From positions 3,596,001 through 3,660,000 of the forward strand of contig CM069871.1 in assembly GCA_036172665.1 (NCBI GenBank): DNA of 64,000 nt. Reading direction: 5' to 3'. Positions 55,968-64,000 of this stretch are shown here, one piece after another (positions within the stretch are counted from its first letter, which is position 1; every line of letters begins with the position of its first letter). Under the pieces are notes generated by a model, which ran no database searches, had not been told where the DNA came from, and was given only the letters and a program-made list of their open reading frames with translations. The DNA comes from Prosopocoilus inquinatus (lineage: Eukaryota > Arthropoda > Insecta > Coleoptera > Lucanidae). A program made the position numbers and the translations under genes.

Positions 55968-56230
55968 AATTCAAATTTATTCCCTATGTAATATTAGATA
56001 CAAGATCAATATAAAATGAGAACTGTCAATATAAAGAAAAAATAATAAAAACTAAATATAAAACTAACAACATAAAAAATTAATTAATTAACGAACATAA
56101 AAATAAGATCATACAAATTCCAATAACTAAGAATAAGGAAACAAAAGAAATTGATGAGAAATTTAAAGAAATTTCCTTCTCAAGAAAGAAAAAAAAACAA
56201 AATAGAATCAACTGTCAATAAACAAAATTA
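55968..56230 (-). mobile_element. 5'-truncated LINE 3' end (possible)
   Basis: On the minus strand, AT-rich sequence ends in AATAAA-like 'gggaataaatttg' and a tail of AATTTG hexamer repeats, organised like the 3' end of LINE 1 (AATAAAG plus ATTATC repeats). Only the untranslated part is present. Confidence 0.4.
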
Positions 56231-57032
56231 CAAGAGTTTATGTCACGTGTTTTTTTTTTTTTGGAAAGACAAAAAATAAACGAAATTCGTTCGACGGTAG
56301 AAAAAAAGTTTCTTGTTCAAAGAATGGATGGGAAAAATAATCGTTATTCATTTTTTTTTAATTTTTTTCTACTTTTGCGAATTGCAAGGCAATATTCAAT
56401 ATGTAAACAGAAAATCCTTCTTTTGCACATATTTTTGATAAAGAAGCACGTGATTTTTAGATTTTACGAATACGGCTGATTGTTTTATGACACGAAGTTG
56501 TCTGATTTAGTGCCAATATCCAGAATAGGCAACATTGGCCATAAACCATGAAAGTTTAGTGGTTTTCAATTTTTACGTTTAGCCAACATCGCTGATTAAA
56601 GTGAAATAACCAAATTAGTTATCACGTAGACAAGTCCGTTTACCGAAATTTATCTGAAATTTTAACCACAGAAAGTCACCAGAGCAAGTGACAAAGCCAG
56701 TGGATTGGCAACAGTGGTTATTGATTTCGCAATCGCGAAACCGTACGCGTGCTTGACATTGCCAATTTTTTTTTTTAAGAGAATTTTTTTCTTTTGAAAG
56801 AATTTTTGTTTCTTTTGACAGAAACTTTTTTGATTTAAAAGGTGATTTTCTTAAATGAAAGGTACTTTACAGCAAATAATTTTATTACGATTTAAATAGT
56901 AAATAAATAAATTAATCTTATCCTAACAACTTATCGAACGCACATACATACATGACAAATAAGAAGATAGGCATGTGCTCTCTCATACCTGCTGTTAGAA
57001 TCTAGAATCAATAATAAGTGACACAACCTGTA

Positions 57033-57790
57033 TATACCATATCAAATTTAATTAAGTTTTCACTGGCGTGACTTGCATAGAGAAATTCTGCTGTCAACGA
57101 GAGCTGCATATTGTGACGAGGAAAATATTCTGGAAATTATGTACCAGTCAGGATCTAAGTGCACGGCGCTTCATCGCATTGAGTGGGAGGCAGTTTCGCG
57201 TTCTGGAATTACTTGTGGTACGCCCTGATTACGACCACACATTAGGATTGTTTAAGTGTTGTTTAATAAATCTGGAGAGATTTTTTCCTAGTAATGCTGT
57301 ACCTAAGGGGGAAAAATCCCTTCTCCGGGACTAAATTCAGTAAGACTGATCAAATACCTTCGCCGTGCAAACAGGGATTAATTACAATTACACGCCTGAA
57401 TAAACGCCGGATGATCAAAACGAACGGGCATCATGAGCTGGCAATTTACGTAAAATTTAATGATCGTTGTACGTATTACGGTTTTAAACGTTAATTAAAA
57501 AGTTATAACCAGGCGACCCCGCGGTGCATTAACATAATTGGTAAATTGTAGGCAGTCGAATAAAGTCGTAATAGTAATTATGTCACTTCCTCCGAGACGT
57601 TCGGAACAAACAAGAAACGGACTCCTCTTCCAATTGACTTTTTTATTTTCATGGATTGCCACCACCATCCGTAAAAGATATTAATTATTGATGCCATTAG
57701 GCATCAGCGGATAAATCAGTAGCATATGTTTGATAACAAGCTGCATCAAAAATAATCAGGAGTAGTAATAATTACAATGAAAAAAAAAAA
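57033..57790. other. No feature recognised
   Basis: Single-copy sequence of mixed composition. An 88-codon frame at 57068-57334 shows no family. Confidence 0.4.
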
Positions 57791-57794
57791 AAAA

Positions 57795-57988
57795 AATGCA
57801 GCCGCTAAGGCGTCATCAGGCACGCAATCAAAAGGACTCGGGTTCGAATCTCAACTGGGACCGACGGGACATAATTAGATTAACTTAACTTCCAAATTTA
57901 AGGAGAAGCATATATTAATGCCGAATTTAATAAATTAATACAAGAAAGGAAACACTAAGAGGAAGACTTTCTGTCTTCCTCTTAGTGT
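57795..57988 (+). mobile_element. tRNA-derived SINE, plus orientation
   Basis: A-box-like 'gcagccgctaaggcg' and B-box GGGTTCGAATCTC (57840-52) follow a poly-A tract. The body ends in 'aagaaaggaaacactaagag', the same tail as the adjacent minus-strand SINE. Confidence 0.65.
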
Positions 57989-58040
57989 TAGAAGACAGAA
58001 AGTCTTCCTCTTAGTGTTTCCTTTCTTGTATTAATTTATT
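57929..58040. repeat. Perfect 50-bp inverted repeat
   Basis: 57929-57978 is exactly the reverse complement of 57991-58040, with a 12-nt spacer. It results from two SINE tails meeting tail-to-tail. Confidence 0.97.
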
Positions 58041-58122
58041 AATTCTGTCACCTCTGGGATTTGAACCCGGGTCTCTCGGTATCGCGTCAAGCCGTCTACC
58101 CACTAAACTAAAGTGAATCCGG
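57991..58122 (-). mobile_element. tRNA-derived SINE, minus orientation
   Basis: Reading minus, 'ttagtttagtgggtagacgg' (A-box) and 'gggttcaaatccc' (B-box, about 58056-58069) precede 'agaggtgacagaatt' and the shared tail. The head differs from that of the plus copy, so the two SINEs share tails but not heads. Confidence 0.7.
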
Positions 58123-58130
58123 GATTCGAA

Positions 58131-58946
58131 GGTCCAAGGTCCAGTTTTATAAACGCGACTGAACTTTGAACCGTTAGCAACGATTATTTCAACTATTGTA
58201 GTGAAGGATTTAAGCAGTATCATAGCCAGGATTACTGGACCCAAGGCAAGATTCTGATTCTGCGCCCTCACGAGACTCAAAATTGTGTAAGGAACTGCCT
58301 TTCTAAACGTTGATTTTATTTTGAAAAAGAAAATCCCAGTGCTGCAGCACCTATTTATAAGCGTGGTCTTCTAGTCAAAGAAGCCGGGTTAAATGAAATG
58401 AGAATTTTCTTTTCAAATTTAGACAATAACGGAAAACCTCCCTTGATTACGCAAACTGATGTGTTATCACCATCGATGCGTTAATTTAATGATAAAAGGG
58501 GCATCGGATCCATTTGAGAAAAGTAAATTCTATTCTGATGTATAATACTCAGATTTTTTTATATTGGCTTTATTTTCCAGGTACGCGTGATTCTTAACTC
58601 AGAAACTGTACAGGTAAATCTCTCGTGTGCTACAACGGATTTATTGAGCACTAATTGAAGTTGATACAAAAAAAAAATAACAATTATAAAGAATTTGTAC
58701 ACGGTCAGTTTTATAAATAAGAACCCCCCTTTATTATTTTAATTATTAACGAATACAAGAAACTAAAAATATGGCCTTACACGGTTTTCTATGTAGGTTT
58801 TGTTCATGCTAACAATTCAGCAGTAGCTTCTTCTATATACAGGGTGAGCGAAAATATTTTCATTTTTTAAATGAAAATATTTTGCATATATATTTTGTAT
58901 ATTTTAATATATTTGGGTTCTCTGAATTATTCTGAATCCAAGTACA

Positions 58947-58977
<31 letters not shown>

Positions 58978-60165
58978 TGATGCCCATTAGGAAAAATCTA
59001 TTAAACAAGAAGTAGAAACGCAAATTAACGATATTTAACAATATTTTAATTTGTTTTTGTTTCGCATTACCTTAAAACTCCTGTAATTTCTTGACATATA
59101 ACACAAAAACGAATGGTCCAATTACACTATATGTAATGTATATAGATTTAGATTCAGAATAATTCAGAGAATCCAAATATGTCAAAAAATATAGGGTGTT
59201 GCATTTAAAAAATGATTTTTTTTTCGTTCACCCTATACATAGAAGAGGCTACTGGCGAACGGCTGGCACGTATAAAATCTTCATAAAAAAACGTGTAAGA
59301 CTATATTTTTAGTTACTTGTATTCTTTAATAATTAAAATAAAAGTAAATAAATTTTAAAAAATGTTGAATAAAAGGGAATATGATGTATATAAGATAAAT
59401 CAATTCCGCAATCATCCGTTGCTCTCTTGCCACTCTGAGTTACGTAACCCCCGAGTCTGGACGCCGACAGCTCGTGACATGCTGGAGACGACCAACTCTT
59501 GACAATACCTTTTAGGCAGAACGGTGTAACAGAGACTCTGAGACGCCTTGGGAGTCTTCGATTAGATAGTTTAGTTTCGCAGCGCGTAAAAGACCCACGC
59601 ACTAATTCGTGTTACTCTGAAAGGATTTCTACGACTAGGGGGTTAAACTGCCGTGGTACAAACAACCGCATGGTTGAAGGTTTAGGTGGACACTTATTAA
59701 TTTTGCATTCTTTCAAGTCGCGGTGCCTAACTGTTCATATCAAAAACTTCCACCTCTCCTCGCTTAACTGCAGATAATACCAAGGTTACCTAACTCAGGG
59801 TCAACTTTAACAAGAGCTGTTAAAAATTAATTTTAAATTTAATTTAGAACGGCAGGGAACAGACGTATTCGCACGGTTTCTACGGGTAATGCGATCTTAC
59901 GTTATTGTTTAGACTACAACGTTTCCAGTCGTCCAGTTCTTATCCACTAGGAAAGTTTACATTGGAATGAAATAGATTACGTAGTAATCCGTAGTAATCT
60001 TGAATCAAAAACTAAATTAAAATTTCTAATAAAATATAAGATCGACTTTCCGGACGTATACAATTGCGCCCTTTCAGATCTGCGCCCCTCTTGCCAGGCC
60101 CTGGCTACGGTGCTAGATTTAAGCTTCGGCTCAAAGTTAAACCGTCATTGTAAAACTGGTCCTTA
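58131..60165. mobile_element. Possible 2-kb Harbinger-type element with decayed ends
   Basis: Left 'aaggtccagttttataaacg' then 'tgaactttga' and inverted right 'aaggaccagttttacaatga' then 'tttaactttgag' correspond. Inner 'tagccagg...tgg..' blocks also match in inverse. The ends resemble those of the 38005-38125 MITE. No transposase is present. A 606-bp foldback lies inside. Confidence 0.45.
58735..59340. mobile_element. 606-bp foldback element
   Basis: Inverted arms extend from the outer 'attttaattatta.cgaatac' through 'cagtag.ttcttctat', 'agggtga.cgaaaa' and 'tctgaattattctgaatc', about 250 bp each. The inner boundary resembles mariner-type CAGGGTGA ends, suggesting a MITE inside longer inverted arms. 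A (TA)n run is at 58955-58978. Confidence 0.75.
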
Positions 60166-60260
60166 ATCTAATATAAATTAGAATTAGGTGGTAAAAAATG
60201 TAAAATCTAAATGATCAGGTTATAAATAATTTACCACTTAATACTAATTTCTATTAGATT
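60163..60260. repeat. 98-bp inverted repeat
   Basis: 'taatctaata.aaattag.att' then 'a.gtggtaaa' pairs with its inverse across a ~35-bp loop, about 32-bp arms with 3 mismatches. Confidence 0.85.
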
Positions 60261-60299
60261 AAAACCTTCGAAACATTCGGCGCGATACGGTTTCTGTTA

Positions 60300-60425
60300 G
60301 GTTAATACCTTCGAACCCCGAACCACTCGGCGCGATTCCGACACACTCAGGTTCAAACCCCAAAGGTGGCAGAATTTTTCTGTCTCCCTGTTAATGTTTC
60401 CTTCCTTGCATTAATTTATATTAAC
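60300..60425 (+). mobile_element. SINE remnant with inverted tail
   Basis: B-box-like GGTTCAAACCCC (60351-62) and 'aaggtggcaga' match the minus SINE head at 58 kb. It is followed by 'ctgtctccctgttaatgttt' and 'ccttccttgcattaattta', which match the SINE tail in the opposite orientation. The rearrangement implies a deletion between two inverted SINEs. Confidence 0.5.
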
Positions 60426-60699
60426 TCTTCTCTTTTTTTATTAATTTTGATTTTCAACTGCTTCTTGCTCTTCTGGGTCGACTTGGGTTGGCCTTGCTTA
60501 TATTTTACTGAATTTTTATTTTTTTCTCTTGATTTTAAGGTTTTAAGTTTACATACTTTCTTATTTTTTTATTAATTTATTTTTTCTTTGCGTGAATTAG
60601 TCAGCGTTAGGTTGAATTCGGTTGGGCCGATCTAGACATTAATTAGACTTAATTTTGATTGTCTTTTTTAATTTTTTAGTACTGTCACGATAAGCCTTT

Positions 60700-61100
60700 T
60701 GCGCCTTCACCACACCATGTCGCCAAAAGACTCCGCCAGGTCACGAATGGCCTTGACCACGTAACGAGGAGGCTTCCGGTTTGTAGGGGCGTAGGTAGAG
60801 CTTTTAAAACAACTTGATTACAAAAATGTGCCTCTTTATTTGACCTCACTGTGTCACCAAAGACTCCGCCAGGTCACGAATGGCCTTGACCTTGTCACCA
60901 GGGGGCTTCCGGTTTGTAGGGGCGTAGGTAGAGCTTTTAAAACAACTTGATTACCAAAATGTGCCTCTTTATTTGACCTCACTGTATTACAAAAGACTCC
61001 ACCAGGTCACGAATGGCCTTGACCATGTCACCAGGAGACTGAACGCCGGTTTGTAGGATCGTAGGTAGAGCCTTAAAGAAAAAATTGATTACGAAAATCT
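60700..61100. repeat. ~132-bp tandem repeat, three copies
   Basis: 'ccaggtcacgaatggccttg' occurs at 60736, 60869 and about 61000, each followed by 'cggtttgtagg..cgtaggta' and 'aaaa..cttgattac'. Confidence 0.95.
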
Positions 61101-61289
61101 GGGTTGCTGGGAACGTCACGATGAAAACTTCTACGTTGCGTTGAATGGAATGGACGATGGGCCGGGCCGAAAGATTTCTTGGGTTGCTGGAGACGATTGA
61201 TTTTCGTTCAGTTTGAATTTTTTTATTTTCATTTCTTGCTTGGTTTAATTTTTAATTTTTACTTGTGTTGTGCATAGTTACATAGGTTG

Positions 61290-62985
61290 AATTCAGTTCA
61301 GTTGGACAGACTTGACCTTGAGATTGGTTGGGGTTTAATTTTAATTGAATTTTTTTAAAATATAGAACCTTCTACAAGTTTTTAATTTTTTGGGTGGGAT
61401 TTTTGCCTACGCGAATTGCTGGGCCTAATTTTCATTGTTCTTGTTCGGTTTTTTCAGTTTCATTTTTATTTGCTTGCTTGGATTGGTTAGGGTTAGCCTT
61501 GAGATAATTTTTTTTTAATATTTTTTGCGCGTATTAGGTTGAGTTTGGTCGGACTGACCTTGAGATTACTAGGATTGAATTTTTACTAAATTTTATATTT
61601 TTCTGTTGATGATTTCTTCAACTTTTATTTTTTTACTTATTTGGTTTTAACAACATTAGGTTTAGGTTTTAATAAAATTAAATTTCTTTCAACCTTAGTT
61701 TTAATTTTTCTACTCTTTTTAATTTTTAATTTTTGATTTGGTTGAATATAGTTGGACTAAGTACAGTTGAGTTGGGTTGACCTTGAAATTGACGGAGGCT
61801 CAATTTAATTTTTTCACGTATTAATTCTTTGTTTGAGTTGCCTTGACCTTGAGACGATCCTTTATACCTAATTTTCGTTGCTTTTGCAAAAACTGTTCGA
61901 CTTTAATTTTAATTTTTTACTTTTCTACATATACCGAATTGGAATAGCCTTTCTTATGTTGGACTGAATTGTATTTAGGGTTTTAGGTTTATTCATTTAT
62001 TTTTTTTAATTTTTAGATAAAACGGAGACATCCTACGATCACTTTTTGACATTGCAACCATTTTTTTTAAATTTTACTTGGATTCAATATACTTACATAA
62101 TTAGGCTAAGTTGACCTTGAAATCACGGCTCAATTTAAATTTTTCACGTTTTAATTTTTTCATTTTTAATTCTTTGTTTAAGTTGACCTTGAAATGGTTG
62201 GGACCTAACTTTCATTGCCTTTGCAAAATTTCTCAACTTTAATTTTAGTTAAAAAGTTGTTCATCTTTAACCGGATAGAATTATAAATGGAAAAGCACTC
62301 AACATTTGACCTTGAGATGGTTGAGACCTAACTTTCATTGCCTTGGAGAAATTTTTCAACTTTGATTTTAGTTAAAAAGTGTTTAATCTTTAACCGGACA
62401 GAATTATTAATGGAAGAGCACTCAACGTTTGACCTTGAGATGGTTGGGACCTAACTTTCATTGCCTTTGCAAAAATTTTTCAACTTTGATTTTAGTTAAA
62501 GTTTTCAATCCGATTCTGGTTAGCCTTTCTTCTGTTAGACTGAATCCTTTTGTATTTAAAGTTTTAGGGTTTATTCATTTTCTTGCACGAATTGGCCAGA
62601 TATAGGTCCTTTAGATTATCAGATTTAATTCTTAAAACTATAATTAATTTAATATATAATTTAATTAATTTTTAATATTTGATTTAAAAAAAAAAAATTC
62701 ATTGAGTCGAATCGTTGTTGATTCTTTTTTACTTGAAACTATATCCCAACCAATCTCAAGGTTAACTTAACCCAAGTAAATTCAACCTGATCATATTCAA
62801 CCCAAGTAAAAATTGAAGAAAGTAAAAGAAACTAAAGTAACAAAAATTAAACTAAATATATATCAATATTTAGTTTAATTTTTGTTACTTTAGTTTCTTT
62901 TACTTTCTTCAATTTTTACTTGGGTTAAATATGATCAGGTTGAAATTACTTGGGTTGAGTTAACCTTGAAATTGGTTGGAACTTA
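61290..62985. repeat. Inverted block of the TCAAGGTCA AT-rich family
   Basis: 'ttgaccttgagat.ggttggg' recurs at about 61313, 61553, 61780, 61850, 62110, 62185, 62307 and 62430. A ~122-bp sub-array spans 62183-62500 (three copies with 'cctaactttcattgcctt' and 'ctttaaccgga.agaatta'). Confidence 0.85.
62747..62978. repeat. Near-perfect 113-bp-arm palindrome
   Basis: 62747-62859 is the inverse of 62866-62978 with four mismatches and a 6-nt spacer. It marks the switch in orientation of the AT-rich repeat family. Confidence 0.95.
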
Positions 62986-64000
62986 GTTTTAATTGAGTGA
63001 AGAGAGAAATCACAGCGTTAAATAGAAAACAGCTTTTCTTTTCACGCAAAATATTTTTTCGTTGCAACTCACCAACAACGTTGACTTTCCTGAAACACAG
63101 AATTTAAATTAAATTAATAAAAAAATCGATTACAATTACATTGATTATAAGTTATATAACTTTCTTTACTTTATGTTCCTTATAATTCCTCCTTGTATCA
63201 AAAATGAAATTGATACAATTGATTGATATCTGAAAGAATTTAACACCTACAGTTAGTATGCCAAATATTTATTGTAGAAGTTGAGCCTGATCTTGTACAG
63301 TTGCGACCAAAATAATTGAGTCTGTTTGACAGTTTTGCAATCCTTACTGCGAGTGACATCAAGGACGTTGTTAGTTTGCAGACGCCTCGATTTGGATGAT
63401 CGACTCTGTCGTAAATTTCTACAGAATGATTCATAATAAAAAAGATGAAGAAAAAGATGAGCAGCAAACTGGATTAAAAATTTAGTAATCAAGAAGAGCA
63501 TAAAATATGATATGTACGTACATAAAACGATTTTGTAAAAAATAAATTTATTGCCGAGAACGTAAATTTTACAACTGCGTAAATTAATTCGCGCTTTCAT
63601 ATGAAACGCATAAAACCCATGGCAAACCATCGAAGAAGAAAAAGAAGAAGAAGAAGAAGAAGAAGGAGATAAACAAGGAGGTTCAGATTACATGCGCAAG
63701 TTCGTCGCAATCTATAAATTTTTGCACGACGAATTTGTTGTAAATAAAAGGTGAAGAATGTTAATTGCGAATGCGTTATTTTTACGTTTAATTAAAACGT
63801 TAATTATATGTACATAATGAAACGTAATACGCCATAAAAGTAATGCAATAAATGAAGTTGCAGCAGCACCGACAGCAAACAGTTCGCCGGCTGTTTTATC
63901 GCCGCGATTAAGCAGGAAACAAGTTTGTTATCGTAATAGCGGAGATGAAATATGAACAGAAGCACTAATTTGTCGATGAATTTCGTCCGTCCCTGCCAAA
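62986..64000. other. No gene recognised; (GAA)n at 63631-63668
   Basis: Single-copy AT-rich DNA with one AAG microsatellite. Minus frames at 63240-63630 overlap one another and show no family. Confidence 0.5.

Larger units (their letters stand above)
54602..57030. mobile_element. Possible 2.4-kb mariner-type element
   Basis: 'TACAGGTTGTATCAGTT' at 54600 and the inverse of 'TACAGGTTGTGTCACTT' at 57032 form a ~17-bp inverted pair with TA at both flanks. The interior holds a MITE, a LINE tail and AT-rich sequence but no transposase. It may be coincidence of two solitary ends. Confidence 0.3.

Overview
The window looks like AT-rich non-coding DNA from an insect nuclear genome. The reasons are long A/T tracts, no compact gene order, tRNA-derived SINE heads, CR1/Jockey-type LINE remnants and many small inverted-repeat (MITE-like) DNA transposons. 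A beetle is possible, but the sequence alone does not prove the order. There is no operon, rRNA or CRISPR array. Almost every long open frame lies in tandem repeats or transposon debris. The best host-gene evidence is one 138-bp exon on the minus strand (20237-20374), with consensus splice sites and only one open frame. The surrounding sequence is therefore probably intron or intergenic.

Layout. 1-4.4 kb: a GA-rich tandem array, a decayed LINE C-terminus and a 60-bp tandem array. 6.1-8.8 kb: an AT-rich array that repeats the sequence TCAAGGTCA; related blocks lie at 16.9-17.5 kb and, inverted, at 17.5-18.7 and 61.3-63 kb. 10.8-12.65 kb: about nine ~207-bp units that each look like an exon with its own acceptor and donor, followed at 13.0-13.7 kb by a second donor-bearing repeat. 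15.1-18.9 kb: interleaved tandem arrays. 19.8 kb: tRNA-derived SINE. 20.2-22.9 kb: the exon, then GC-rich repeats split by a 1.7-kb Transib-like element that itself contains a nested mariner-like MITE. 24.4-25.9 kb: a 0.76-kb tandem duplication. 27.8-29.1 kb: a ~222-bp array. 30.2-33.95 kb: a 1.83-kb tandem duplication carrying MITEs in both copies. 38-40.4 kb: four different MITEs. 42.5-42.85 kb: a solo-LTR candidate. 45.2-46.3 kb: an element with GGGCGC-rich inverted ends. 47.6-48.9 kb: duplicated exon-like blocks. 48.9-53.6 kb: two decayed LINEs on the minus strand, one apparently inserted in the other and one interrupted by a MITE. 54.6-63 kb: more MITEs, paired inverted SINEs, long palindromes and AT-rich arrays.

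The most striking system is the Transib-like element at 20735-22439. It has perfect CACAGTG heptamer ends, 5-bp CGCCG target duplications and a paralogous empty site beside it. Its A-rich nonamer-like tracts lie about 21 nt from one heptamer and 12 nt from the other, an asymmetry like the 23/12 recombination signals used by RAG. It has no transposase, so it would be a non-autonomous substrate. Second in interest are the exon-like tandem units at 10.8-12.65 kb. No working pathway or gene set is encoded here.
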